Below are positions 9,196 to 18,403 of a stretch of DNA of 64,000 nucleotides, in pieces. Position numbers and translations under genes: made by a program. How positions within the stretch are numbered: the stretch's first letter is position 1; each line of letters starts with the position of its first letter. Origin of the DNA: Amycolatopsis viridis (GTDB taxonomy: Bacteria; Actinomycetota; Actinomycetes; Mycobacteriales; Pseudonocardiaceae); the NCBI RefSeq assembly GCF_011758765.1, contig NZ_JAANOU010000001.1, positions 5,146,001 to 5,210,000 of the forward strand. The letters are read 5' to 3'. The notes under the pieces are model-generated. The model worked only from the letters and a program-made list of their open reading frames with translations, ran no database searches and was not told the origin of the DNA.

Positions 9196-12100
9196 GTGAC
9201 CAGTCAAAATGGCCTGGTGGCGCAACCGACGACCCAGCTGAACGCGACCGAGCAGGACACCCTGGTCAAACAGATCGGACTGGCCCTGCTGCGGGCCGCT
9301 CCGCGGGACTGGCGGCGGGTGACCGCGCACTACCGGGCGGTCGGCCGGTACCACGAGCTGACCGGTGAGGTCGTGCTCGAGGACGGGTCGGCCCAGGAGT
9401 GGATGGCCACCCACGACATCGCCACGTTGTTCGGCCGGCTACGGGGCGGGATGTACCGCGAGGGCCGTGGCACCTGGTTCAACGCGCGCTACCAGCTCGA
9501 CCACCCGTCGAGCTACAACCTGGAGTACGACCGCGACGAGCCGCGGTGGGACCTGATGCCCCCGCCGCAGGCGTACGCCGACGAGCTGCGGATGTTCCCC
9601 CGCTCCGAGGACAACGTCCCGGAGTGGCTGATGCGCCGCATGGCCGGCCTCGCCCCCGAGCAGCCCGGTCCGCGGTTCCGCATCGCGCGGATCTTCGACG
9701 GCCACGAGCCGAACGGCCGCCCCGTGCTCAACCGGCCGGAGCTGGGTGCCGACGAGCAGCAGCGGGTTCTCGAATACCTGAACAACGCGCCGGTCGTGCG
9801 GGCCGAGCGCGGCTTCGACCTGGACCGGCTCGCGCAGCAGCCCACGCCGGCCGTGCCGGTGGCCTTCCACACCGACGGGGTGTGGATCTGGCCCGCGGCC
9901 ATCAACTACTACCTGCAGGAATACGGCGTCGCACCGGAGGCGGAGCTGGTCTCGCACATCGCCGGGACCGGGTACGCGCTGCCGGAGGTGCCGGAGCAGA
10001 CGATGCAGGCGGCCGCGGCGTACCTGGGCCGCGGCACGCAGCAGCCGCCGCGGCAGGCGCCGCCCGCCGAGCCCGCGTTCGAGGCGCGGCCGGAGCCGGC
10101 TCCGGCCGTCGACCAGCCGACCACGCTGACCCCGGCGGTGAACGCGGACGCCGGGCCGCCGACGATGCTCGTGCCACCCGCCGTGCCCGGCGAGCCCCGC
10201 AACGGGCGGGAAGCGGCGCCGTCGGTGCCGTCGGTGCCCGCCGGTGGGCCCGAGCCCGAGTCCGCCGTCGAGGAGACCCGGACCTGGGACGCCCGCGAGG
10301 CGTTCGCCGACGAGCCACCCGGCGGGCCGGACGACCGCGAGTGGAACGAGCCCGAAACCGGCGGCGCACCGGCGGCGCCCGGGGCACGTGGTGCGGAGGA
10401 CGCCCGCGGCTGGGAAGACGCGGAGAGCCACGGCGCCGCGACACACGCCGGACCGGAGGGCCACGGCGGGGAGCCACGCGGCTGGACCGGGCCCGAGGGA
10501 CACGACACCGAAGGTGCCGCCTGGGCCGGGCCGGAGGCGCACGGCCAGGAGCCGCCCGGGTTCGTGGACGACGAGCCCACCGCGGCCTGGAACGACCGCA
10601 CGGACGACCGCACGGAACGCGGCCCGGATCCGGCGGGGCCGCGTGGTGTCGCCGATCCGGCGGCCCAGGGCTGGGAGCCGGAGACCCGCGGCACCGCGGA
10701 GCCGGACGTTCAGGGACAGGAAGGCATCCCCGGGCAGCACCGTCCGGAAGCCCAGGGCGACGCGGCCGGGCCGGAGCAGTTCGCGGAGGGCCGGGGCCAG
10801 CACGACTTCGCCGGCCAGGCCGGTGCCGCGGGCCTCGCCGCCGGAGGCCAGGAGCAGTTCGTGCCGGAGACCCCGGACGCCGGGCGTGACCCGCGCCACC
10901 AGGAACGCGCCGAGGGCTCCGAGGGGCGCGGTGCGGAACCGTTCCACCCGGAAGGGCACGGCGGCCCCCAGGGGCCGAACCCGCGCGTCCAGCCGGCTTT
11001 CGGCCAGGAAGCCCCGGGGGAACGGGTGCCGGACCGGGCCGAGTTCGCTCAGAACGGCGTCGCGCCGGGCGAAGCGGATCCGCGCGTCCAGGACCACGCG
11101 CCGGGTCAGGCGCCCGGGCTGGCTCCGCGCGCCCCGGACGGGCCGGGGCAGCAAGCGCTGGATCCCCGCCACCACGAGCGTCCCGAGGCCCCCGCGGGCA
11201 CCGGTCCGGAACGCTTCGGCCAGGAAGGACCGCAGGCCCGCGATCCGCGGGGCCTCGCCGCCCCGGACGCACCCGAGTTCCGTGGTCCCCGTGGCTTCGC
11301 CGGGCCGGAAGGCCAGGAGCCGCGCGGCGGCTGGGAGAGCCCGGGCAGCGGCTTCGCCGGTCAGGAGGCTCCGCCGGAACCCCCGCACCTGCGCAGCCCG
11401 GAGCGCGGCGCTCCGGCGGAACCCCGCGGCGGCTTCGCCGGACCGGATCCGCGTGCCGTCGCCGGGCAGCAGCGGAGCGGCCGGCCGGCACCCGAGGGGC
11501 CGCCGACCGTGCTGGCCCGCCCAGTGGCCCCGCCGAGCGGCCCCACCGAGCCGGCGCTGGACAACCTGCGCAGGAAGCTGTCGGACCTCGGCGTGCCCGA
11601 GGGCGCGTACCGCATCGGCGCGCCCGCCGAACACGGCTGGAGCCTGGAGAAGATCGACGACGGCTGGCGCGTCGGCTGGTACGACGAGACCCTGACCAGC
11701 CCCGCGGTGTTCGGCGACGCCGACGACGCGGCCGCGTTCATGCTGGGCAAGCTCCTGCTCGGCCAGGGCGGCCGGCCCACGCCACCGGCGCGCCCGGAGA
11801 TGGACGTCAACGAGATCCCGCGCACCCCGGCGCAGGAACCGGTGGAGCCCCAGCGGCACGACCTGCCCCCGCGGGCCCTTTCGGACCGCCTCGGCGAACC
11901 CGACCCGGCCGGCCCGCCCACGATGCTGGCCGCCCCGGTCGCGCCGCCTCCGCCCGCTCCGCCGCGCCGGGAGCCGCCCGCCCGGCGGGTCGAAGCGGCG
12001 GTGCCCGCGGCCGCCGCATCCGCGTCGTCCGGCAGCAACCAGCAGTGGCCGATCCAGCCGCTGCCCGGTGAGCCGCCGCTGACCCTGTTCCGCGGCAAGG

Positions 12101-12396
12101 AGATGCGGGAACTGCCGGCGGGCAGCGAGCTCGACCGGTTCGGCGGCCCGAACGGCAACCTAACCTACGCGGCCGGCACCCCGTTCGCCGAGCGGTCGCT
12201 GGTGCCGGAGTGGGTCAACCGCCCCTACCACCTGTACCGGGTGCAGCGGCCGCTGGAGGCGCTGGCCGGGATCGCGATCCCGTGGTTCAACCAGCCCGGC
12301 GGTGGCGCGGCGTACCTGCTGCCCGCCTCCATCGAGGACCTGCTGGCCTCGGGTGACCTGATCGAACTCGACCCGGGCGAGCCGCCGATCGACTGA
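9196..12396 (+). CDS. TNT-domain (NAD glycohydrolase-fold) multidomain protein
   Basis: A 1066-aa protein. The N-terminal 290 residues form a globular region (DWRRVTAHYRAVGRYHELTG; GVWIWPAAINYYLQEYG). A very long Pro/Gly/Glu-rich low-complexity linker runs to about residue 790. Next is a short module (LDNLRRKLSDLG; GWSLEKIDDGWRVGWYDE). The last 100 residues match the TNT toxin domain of M. tuberculosis CpnT: LPAGSELDRFGGPNG, GTPFAERSLVPEW, YHLYRVQRPL, PWFNQPGGGAAYLLP. In active TNT enzymes the GGG is normally followed by x-Gln; here that position is Ala. There is no signal peptide, WXG100 partner or immunity gene. The start is GTG with no clear ribosome site. Probably a TNT relative that is cytoplasmic or not a classical toxin. 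Confidence 0.8.
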   Translation: MTSQNGLVAQPTTQLNATEQDTLVKQIGLALLRAAPRDWRRVTAHYRAVGRYHELTGEVVLEDGSAQEWMATHDIATLFGRLRGGMYREGRGTWFNARYQLDHPSSYNLEYDRDEPRWDLMPPPQAYADELRMFPRSEDNVPEWLMRRMAGLAPEQPGPRFRIARIFDGHEPNGRPVLNRPELGADEQQRVLEYLNNAPVVRAERGFDLDRLAQQPTPAVPVAFHTDGVWIWPAAINYYLQEYGVAPEAELVSHIAGTGYALPEVPEQTMQAAAAYLGRGTQQPPRQAPPAEPAFEARPEPAPAVDQPTTLTPAVNADAGPPTMLVPPAVPGEPRNGREAAPSVPSVPAGGPEPESAVEETRTWDAREAFADEPPGGPDDREWNEPETGGAPAAPGARGAEDARGWEDAESHGAATHAGPEGHGGEPRGWTGPEGHDTEGAAWAGPEAHGQEPPGFVDDEPTAAWNDRTDDRTERGPDPAGPRGVADPAAQGWEPETRGTAEPDVQGQEGIPGQHRPEAQGDAAGPEQFAEGRGQHDFAGQAGAAGLAAGGQEQFVPETPDAGRDPRHQERAEGSEGRGAEPFHPEGHGGPQGPNPRVQPAFGQEAPGERVPDRAEFAQNGVAPGEADPRVQDHAPGQAPGLAPRAPDGPGQQALDPRHHERPEAPAGTGPERFGQEGPQARDPRGLAAPDAPEFRGPRGFAGPEGQEPRGGWESPGSGFAGQEAPPEPPHLRSPERGAPAEPRGGFAGPDPRAVAGQQRSGRPAPEGPPTVLARPVAPPSGPTEPALDNLRRKLSDLGVPEGAYRIGAPAEHGWSLEKIDDGWRVGWYDETLTSPAVFGDADDAAAFMLGKLLLGQGGRPTPPARPEMDVNEIPRTPAQEPVEPQRHDLPPRALSDRLGEPDPAGPPTMLAAPVAPPPPAPPRREPPARRVEAAVPAAAASASSGSNQQWPIQPLPGEPPLTLFRGKEMRELPAGSELDRFGGPNGNLTYAAGTPFAERSLVPEWVNRPYHLYRVQRPLEALAGIAIPWFNQPGGGAAYLLPASIEDLLASGDLIELDPGEPPID

Positions 12397-12415
12397 CCAC
12401 CCGCGCGGCCTGGGG

Positions 12416-13048
12416 TCAGCCGACCACCAGGCCGTGCGCGGCGGCGAAGGCGACCGCGATGTCGAGGTCCACCCGGGCGCCCCGCAGGTTCGCCTGCACC
12501 AGCCCGTGCGCGTCGAGCTGGGCGCCGCGCAGGTCGGCGTCCGTCAGGTTCGCGCCGTGCAGCCGCGCGCCGCGCAGATCACTGTCGCGCAGGTCGGCCC
12601 CGGCCAGGTTCGCGTCCGAGAAGTTGGCCTCCCGGAACCGCAACCCGGACAGCGCACGGCGCCGCAGGTTAGCCCGGCTGAAGTTCGCCAGCGAGAAGTC
12701 GCTGTCCCGCGCGAACATCCCGCGCAGCCCACTGTCCATAAAGGACGAGCCGAGCAGCGAGCACCCGTGGAACGCGCTCTCCGCGAGCACGGCCCGCTCG
12801 AACACGCACGACCGGAACGCCGAGGCCTGGTGCCGGGACTGCCCGAGGTCCGCGCCGGAGAAGTCGCACTCGTCGAACGTGCAGCCCCGCGTGACCAGCC
12901 GGCGCAGGTCGGCATCGCGGAAGTCGCACCCGCTGAACTGGCGGTTCTCCCACGTGGTCCCGGGCAGCACGGCATCGCGGTAGTCCTCGGCGATCTCCAT
13001 CCGCCGAGCTAACCACACCCGGCGGACCCGGTCGTCCATCCCGAACAC
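12416..13048 (-). CDS. Pentapeptide-repeat protein (possible MfpA-like)
   Basis: A 210-aa protein built mostly of A(D/N)LxX pentapeptides: FSGCDFRDADLRRL, FDECDFSGADLGQS, ANFSRANLRRRAL, and the regular ANFSDANLAGADLRDSDLRG. These fold as a right-handed quadrilateral beta-helix. MfpA and Qnr members mimic DNA and protect gyrase, but most pentapeptide proteins have no known role and no diagnostic residue is visible here. The start is GTG 13048 (ATG 13039 also possible), without a strong ribosome site. It lies 28 bases downstream of dnaE2 on the same strand with no terminator between them, so it may be the last cistron of the SOS mutasome operon. Confidence 0.85.
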   Translation of the reverse strand: MFGMDDRVRRVWLARRMEIAEDYRDAVLPGTTWENRQFSGCDFRDADLRRLVTRGCTFDECDFSGADLGQSRHQASAFRSCVFERAVLAESAFHGCSLLGSSFMDSGLRGMFARDSDFSLANFSRANLRRRALSGLRFREANFSDANLAGADLRDSDLRGARLHGANLTDADLRGAQLDAHGLVQANLRGARVDLDIAVAFAAAHGLVVG

Positions 13049-13076
13049 CGCACGCGACCGGTGCCGGCCACGCCGG

Positions 13077-16000
13077 TCACCGGAAGTCCCGCGACTTCGA
13101 CGGCACCCGCATGGACAGGTGCTGCAACTTCTCCGCCCGCACGCTCACCACCCCGTCGGCCCGTTCGATCACCCCGCGGATCAGCATCGCCGCGCTGCCC
13201 CGCGCCACCCGGTGGTAGCGGCGCCACAACCCGGCCGAGCACACGACGTTGACCATGCCGGTCTCGTCCTCGATGTTGAGGAACGTGACCCCGCCCGCGG
13301 TCGCCGGGCGCTGCCGGTGGGTCACCGCTCCCCCGATCAGCACCCGGGCGCCGTCCGCGAGGCCGGGCAGTTTTCCGGCGGGCACCACGCCCAGCGCGTC
13401 CAGGCGGTCGCGGATGAACTCGGTCGGGAAGCTGTCCGGCGACAACCCGGTCGCCCACACGTCGGCGATCGCCTCGTCGATCTCGTCCATCCCGGGCAGC
13501 GCCGGTGCGTGCGCCCCGGCCAGCGCGACCGGGAGTTTCTCCGGTCGTTCCTGCGCCACCGCACCGGCCGCCCACAGCGCGCGGCGCCGGTCTCCGGCGA
13601 TCTCGGCGAACCGGCCGAACGCGCCGGCCGTGGCGAGCGCCTCGATCTGCGGCGTGGTCAGCCGCACCCGCCGCGCCAGGTCCGCCATGTCCCGGAACCG
13701 TCCGCCCCGCTCCCGTTCCGCGACGATCTCCTCGGCGAGCTTCTGCCCGATCAACCGCACCCCGGCCAGCCCGATCCGCACCGCCAGGCCGTCACCGTGG
13801 GGTTCGAGCGTGGCGTGCGGCAGGCTCGCGTTGACGTCCGGGCCGTGCACGGTGACGCCGTGCCGCCGGGCATCGGCGACCAGCGACTGCGGCGAGTAGA
13901 ACCCCATCGGCTGGGCGCGCAGCAGCGCGGCGCAGAACGCCTCCGGGTGGTAGCGCTTGAAGAACGCGCTGGCGAACACGAGGTAGGCGAAGCTCAGCGC
14001 GTGGCTCTCCGGGAAACCGAAGTTGGCGAACGCCATGAGTTTGTGGAAGATCCGCCCGATCAGCTCGTCGTCGAGCCCGTTGCGCCGGGCGCCCGCGTAG
14101 AACCGTTCCCGCAGCCGCTCCATCTTCCGGGTGGACCGCTTCGACCCCATCGCGTGCCGCAGCTCGTCGGCCTCGGCGGCGGTGAAGTCCGCGACGTCGA
14201 GGGCGATCTGCATCATCTGTTCCTGGAACAGCGGCACACCCAGGGTCTTGTCCAGCGCCCCGGCCAGCAGCGGGTGGTCGTGTGCCCACTTCTCCTTCTT
14301 CGTCGCCCGCCGGATGTAGGGGTGCACGGAGCCACCCTGGATCGGGCCGGGCCGGATCAGCGCGACCTCGATCGCCAGGTCGTAGAACGTCTTCGGTTTC
14401 AGCCGCGGCAGGGTCGCCATCTGCGCCCGGCTCTCCACCTGGAACACCCCGATCGCATCCGCGCGTTGCAGCATCTCGTACACCTCGGTGTCCTCGAGGT
14501 CCAATCTGGACAGATCGACGTCGATGCCCTGGAACTCACGCACCAGGTCCAGCATGTAGTGCAGCGCGGAGAGCATGCCGAGGCCGAGCAGATCGAACTT
14601 GACCAGCCCCACCGAAGCGCAGTCGTCCTTCTCCCACTGCAGCACGCTGCGCTCGGCCATCCGCGCCCACTCGATCGGGCACACCTCGCTCACCGGCCGG
14701 TGGCAGATCACCATCCCGCCGGAGTGGATGCCCAGGTGCCGCGGGAAGTCCTCCAGTGCGGCGGCCACCTGCAGCACCGGCACCGGGATGTCAGAAACGA
14801 CGGAGTCGGTGTCTCCTTGCACTTCCCTCAGCGGGCCCCAGCGGTCGATCTGCTTGCTCCACGCGTCCTGCTGGCCGGGTGAGTACCCGAAGGCGCGGGC
14901 GGCGTCCCGGATCGCGGACTTGGCGCGGTAGGTGATCACGTTCGCCACCTGCGCGGTGCGCAGCCGCCCGTACTTGCGGTAGACGTACTGGATCACCTCC
15001 TCGCGGCGGTCGGACTCGATGTCCAGGTCGATGTCCGGGTAGCCGTCGCGGTCCGGGGCGAGGAACCGTTCGAACAGCAGCTTCCAGCGCACCGAATCGA
15101 CCTTGGTGATGCCCAGCGCGTAGCAGACCGCGGAGTTCGCCGCCGAACCGCGGCCCTGGCACAGGATGTCGTTCTTGCGGCAGAACTCGACGATGTCCCA
15201 GACGATGAGGAAGTAGCCGGGGAAGCCCAGCTGCTCGATGATCCGCAGCTCGTGCTCGATCTGGCGCAACGCGTCCGGATCGTTGTCGTAGCGGTGCGCG
15301 GCGCCGCGGTAGACCTCCTCGCGCAGGAAGGACGCCTCGGTGTAGCCGGCCGGCACGTCGTAGGGCGGCAGCTCGGGGGCAACCAGCTTCAGGTCGAACG
15401 CGCACTCCAGCCCGAGCAGCGCCGCCCGCTGCACCGCGCCGGGGTACCGCGCGAACCGCTGCGCCATCTCCTCGCCGGAACGCAGGAACGCCATGCCGGA
15501 CGCGGGCAGCCAGCCCGCCATGTCGTCGAGGCCGCGGCGGGCGCGGATCGCGGCCATCGCACCGGCCAGCCGGCCCCGGTCCGGGGTGGCGTAGTGCGCA
15601 GCGGTGGTGGCGACGGTCGGCAGCCCCTGCTCGGCGGCCAGCGCGGCCAGGATGTCGTTGTGCACCCCATCCTCGGGGTAGCCGTGGTCGGTCAGTTCGA
15701 CGTAGACCGCCCCGGCACCGAACCGCTCGGTGAGCCGCCGCAGTTCCCGCCCGGCCGCGTCCGGCCCGCCGCGGGCCAGCGCCCGGCGCACCGCGCCCTT
15801 GCGGCAGCTGGTGAGCACCACGACCTGGCCGGCGACCTCGTTCACGACGGCGTCCAGGTCGTAGACCGGGCGGCCCTTCTCCGCCCGGTCGGTGCCCACG
15901 GCGTGGTCGTGCCCGGCGAGCTGGCCGGCGGTGATCGCCCGGCACAGGGCTGCGTACCCGTCCTGCTGCTTGGCGAGCAGCAGCAGGTGCTCGCCCTCCG

Positions 16001-16418
16001 GGTCGGCGACGCCGTTCTGCGGTGCGGACAGGCCGAAGCTCAGCTCGGTGCCGAACACGGTGCGCACACCGAGCTCGCGGGCCGCGTCGGCGAACCGCAC
16101 CACCCCGTACATGCCGTCGTGGTCGGTGAGCGCGATCGCGTCGAGCCCCAGCCGCGACGCCTCCTCGACCAGCTCCTCCGGGTGGCTCGCGCCGTCGAGG
16201 AAGCTGAAGTTGGAGTGGCAGTGCAGCTCGGCGTAGGGCACGCGGAGCCGGCCGCCCGAGTGGTCGTCCCCGCGGGGCGGGCCGACCGTGCTGGGCCGCA
16301 CGTAGCCCTCCCGTTTCCGGCTCCAGGCGGGGCTGTCCCCGCCGTCGGCCGACGCGGGTTTGCCGGACAGCCTGCGTTCCAGCTCCGGCCACGGAACGGG
16401 CGGGTTGTGGAAACCCAT
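13077..16418 (-). CDS. dnaE2: Error-prone DNA polymerase III alpha subunit DnaE2 (ImuC)
   Basis: Catalytic C-family polymerase for damage-induced mutagenic translesion synthesis, working with ImuA' and ImuB. The 1113 aa have a PHP domain (ELHCHSNFSFLDGASHPEEL, LTDHDGMYGVVRF) and the polymerase palm with the catalytic acidic motif YPDIDLDIESDRRE (about residue 460). Also present are GRGSAANSAVCYALGIT, the fingers/thumb region and a C-terminal OB fold (GVTFLNIEDETGMVNVV). The length is typical of DnaE2 rather than the about 1180-residue DnaE1. Its ATG overlaps the stop of the 43-aa ORF (TGATG), so it is translationally coupled within the LexA-controlled operon. Confidence 0.96.
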   Translation of the reverse strand: MGFHNPPVPWPELERRLSGKPASADGGDSPAWSRKREGYVRPSTVGPPRGDDHSGGRLRVPYAELHCHSNFSFLDGASHPEELVEEASRLGLDAIALTDHDGMYGVVRFADAARELGVRTVFGTELSFGLSAPQNGVADPEGEHLLLLAKQQDGYAALCRAITAGQLAGHDHAVGTDRAEKGRPVYDLDAVVNEVAGQVVVLTSCRKGAVRRALARGGPDAAGRELRRLTERFGAGAVYVELTDHGYPEDGVHNDILAALAAEQGLPTVATTAAHYATPDRGRLAGAMAAIRARRGLDDMAGWLPASGMAFLRSGEEMAQRFARYPGAVQRAALLGLECAFDLKLVAPELPPYDVPAGYTEASFLREEVYRGAAHRYDNDPDALRQIEHELRIIEQLGFPGYFLIVWDIVEFCRKNDILCQGRGSAANSAVCYALGITKVDSVRWKLLFERFLAPDRDGYPDIDLDIESDRREEVIQYVYRKYGRLRTAQVANVITYRAKSAIRDAARAFGYSPGQQDAWSKQIDRWGPLREVQGDTDSVVSDIPVPVLQVAAALEDFPRHLGIHSGGMVICHRPVSEVCPIEWARMAERSVLQWEKDDCASVGLVKFDLLGLGMLSALHYMLDLVREFQGIDVDLSRLDLEDTEVYEMLQRADAIGVFQVESRAQMATLPRLKPKTFYDLAIEVALIRPGPIQGGSVHPYIRRATKKEKWAHDHPLLAGALDKTLGVPLFQEQMMQIALDVADFTAAEADELRHAMGSKRSTRKMERLRERFYAGARRNGLDDELIGRIFHKLMAFANFGFPESHALSFAYLVFASAFFKRYHPEAFCAALLRAQPMGFYSPQSLVADARRHGVTVHGPDVNASLPHATLEPHGDGLAVRIGLAGVRLIGQKLAEEIVAERERGGRFRDMADLARRVRLTTPQIEALATAGAFGRFAEIAGDRRRALWAAGAVAQERPEKLPVALAGAHAPALPGMDEIDEAIADVWATGLSPDSFPTEFIRDRLDALGVVPAGKLPGLADGARVLIGGAVTHRQRPATAGGVTFLNIEDETGMVNVVCSAGLWRRYHRVARGSAAMLIRGVIERADGVVSVRAEKLQHLSMRVPSKSRDFR

Positions 16419-16549
16419 CAGTCCACCGGTCGGCGCGGCACCGGGATGGGCAGCAGCATCTGCTCGTCCCCGGCCGGGTCCAGCGACTCCACCACCTCAC
16501 GCGGCAGCGCCAGCCAGTGCTGCAGGTCCCGGAAGTACTCGTCGTCCAT
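16418..16549 (-). CDS. Small coupled ORF (43 aa) between imuB and dnaE2
   Basis: An ATG-started 43-aa reading frame whose start overlaps the imuB stop (TGATG) and whose stop overlaps the dnaE2 start (TGATG). This exact head-to-tail packing is strong evidence that it is translated. The sequence opens acidic and aromatic (MDDEYFRDLQHWLALP) and ends with DEQMLLPIPVPRRPVD. QMLLP loosely resembles the beta-clamp-binding pentapeptide (Q-L-S/D-L-F), but position five is Pro. I recognise no family. It could be a mutasome accessory peptide or merely a coupling device for dnaE2 translation. Confidence 0.7.
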   Translation of the reverse strand: MDDEYFRDLQHWLALPREVVESLDPAGDEQMLLPIPVPRRPVD

Positions 16550-18147
16550 CAGTCGTACACTCCCTCCACCGTCCATTGCGGACTCGATCCGCCCACTCTC
16601 GTCAGCAGGACCGCCGTTTCGCCTTCCCCGGCCAGCACGACCTGCACCCGGGTGCGCACGCCGTCGCCACCCGGCGTCCACCAGTGCGCGTCGACCAGCC
16701 ACGGACCCGCCCAGTCGAGGACGTCCCGCAGCGGGCCGTCGCCCACCGCGACCCGGTGCGGCGGCGCGGACAGCTCCCGTCGGCGGGTGATCCGCACCTC
16801 GTGGCCCGCCGCGTCGAGGACCCGCGCGGGCAGCGGCTGGGCGTAGACCGTGGCCGGGGACGGTGCGGGCAGCCGCCCCGGCCACGGCAGGTCCGCCGGG
16901 TACTGCGGTGTCCGCGGGTCGCCCCACGGCACCAGCCGGACACGTTCGGCCGGCCCACGGCCGCCGTCGAGCACCGCGGTGACGACGCTGTCCGGGCCGA
17001 GCAGGCCCTGCACCCGCACCAGCGCGCGGCCGGCCCGCTCGGCGGCCGGGCCGTGTTCGTCCGCCAGGCCGCGCGCACCCTCCTGCCACAGGCCCAGTTG
17101 CAGCGAATGCCCTTCGACGGTTTCCTCGGGCGCCAGCCGGAGCTGCTCCACGCCGGCGGTGGGGCGCTCGTCCGGCGCGGCGCGCAGCCAGCCCTCGAAC
17201 TGCCAGCGCACCCGGTCCGCGATGCCTTGCGGCGTCAGCGGTTCGGCGCAGCGCCACACCCGGCCGAGCTCCTGGCCGTGCTCGGTGGTGGCGTAGATGC
17301 CCAGGCGTGTGCAGGCCAGGCCGTGCCGGGCGAGACCGCCGTGGAACTGCTCGGCGAGGGTGCGTGCCATGAACGCGGCGGCGTCGACCCGGTCCAGCGG
17401 CGGGTCGAAGGTCTTGGTGACGGCGAGTTCGGGTGGCGGCCGCCTGCGGTGCGGTGGCCGTTCGTCCAGACCGCGCGCGAGCCGGTGGGCGATCAGACCG
17501 GCGCGGCCGAACCGCGCGGCGACGTCCCGTTCGGCGAGTTCCGCGAACGCGCCCAGGGTGCGCAGTCCCAGGCGGCGCAACAGGTCCACCAGCTCGGTGC
17601 GGCCGGTGCCCGGCTGGTCCAGTTCGGTGACCGGCAGCGGCGCGAGGAATTCGCGGGTGCCGGCGCGCTCGACGACGGCCGAGCGGTGGGCGGCCAGGGT
17701 CGCGGCGAACAGCCCACCGGCGATGCCGATCTGGCACTCCACCTGCCGGGAGACGTGCTCGGCGAGCAGTTCCGCGAGACGCAACTCGCCACCGAAGTAG
17801 CCGGACGCGCCGTCGGCGGGCACCGCGACGAGGCCGGGACGGACCACCTCGACCCCGACGACCAGCTCCTCCACCGCGGCGGCGACGGGTTCGAAGAGGC
17901 GTGCGTCGCGATCCTCGTCCGGGGCGGAGACGTGGAGATCGGGACACCGGGACTGCGCGTCGCGGCGCCGCATGCCCCGGCGGATGCCCGCCGCCCTGGC
18001 GACCGCGGTGCAGGCGACCACGCGGTTGGCGTGGAACACCGCGGCAGGCAGGTGCAGCGGCACGCCCTCGGCCAGGCACGCGGCCACCGCCGGCCAGTCC
18101 GGGCACCAGAGGACCAGCATGCGGGCCGGGCTGTCTACTGTGGACAT
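16549..18147 (-). CDS. imuB: ImuB, catalytically inactive Y-family polymerase homologue
   Basis: Scaffold of the mutasome: ImuB binds the beta clamp, ImuA' and DnaE2. At 532 aa it has the Y-family architecture, but the usual metal-binding motifs are lost: the start reads LVLWCPDWPAVAA instead of a D-x-D-x-F motif, and the second catalytic motif reads GASGYFGG. This is typical of ImuB. A clear clamp-binding motif, QLGLW, sits at residues 350-354, the same place as in the mycobacterial protein. ATG 18147 (MSTVDSPARMLVLW) is preferred because GGAAGAG precedes it and conserved sequence begins there. It is coupled downstream to the 43-aa ORF. A 256-base gap separates it from imuA'. Confidence 0.93.
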   Translation of the reverse strand: MSTVDSPARMLVLWCPDWPAVAACLAEGVPLHLPAAVFHANRVVACTAVARAAGIRRGMRRRDAQSRCPDLHVSAPDEDRDARLFEPVAAAVEELVVGVEVVRPGLVAVPADGASGYFGGELRLAELLAEHVSRQVECQIGIAGGLFAATLAAHRSAVVERAGTREFLAPLPVTELDQPGTGRTELVDLLRRLGLRTLGAFAELAERDVAARFGRAGLIAHRLARGLDERPPHRRRPPPELAVTKTFDPPLDRVDAAAFMARTLAEQFHGGLARHGLACTRLGIYATTEHGQELGRVWRCAEPLTPQGIADRVRWQFEGWLRAAPDERPTAGVEQLRLAPEETVEGHSLQLGLWQEGARGLADEHGPAAERAGRALVRVQGLLGPDSVVTAVLDGGRGPAERVRLVPWGDPRTPQYPADLPWPGRLPAPSPATVYAQPLPARVLDAAGHEVRITRRRELSAPPHRVAVGDGPLRDVLDWAGPWLVDAHWWTPGGDGVRTRVQVVLAGEGETAVLLTRVGGSSPQWTVEGVYD

Positions 18148-18403
18148 GGAACGCTCTTCCGCCCGGCCCCGCGGAGGTGCCAGGCCGGTACCGGCACTTT
18201 CCGCACGGGCATCCCGGCGCACCTGCCGCTCGCGGCTGGGGCACCGCACCTGGCTGGCGAGCTACGCCCAACCGCAGCCGCCCCGCCGGTAGCGCCGCGC
18301 CGCGCCACCGCCGGAACCTCGCTCGCCGCCGACAGCCCTCGCATCCCGCACCGGGCCGCCACCACTGTCCCCGGTGTCGTCGCCGTCGTCGGGGCCGGGC
18401 GCA

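Noticed and set aside
9439-11859. 806-codon antisense frame over the TNT-like gene
   Set aside because: Mirror of the low-complexity linker; the plus-strand frame has recognisable domains at both ends and this one has none.
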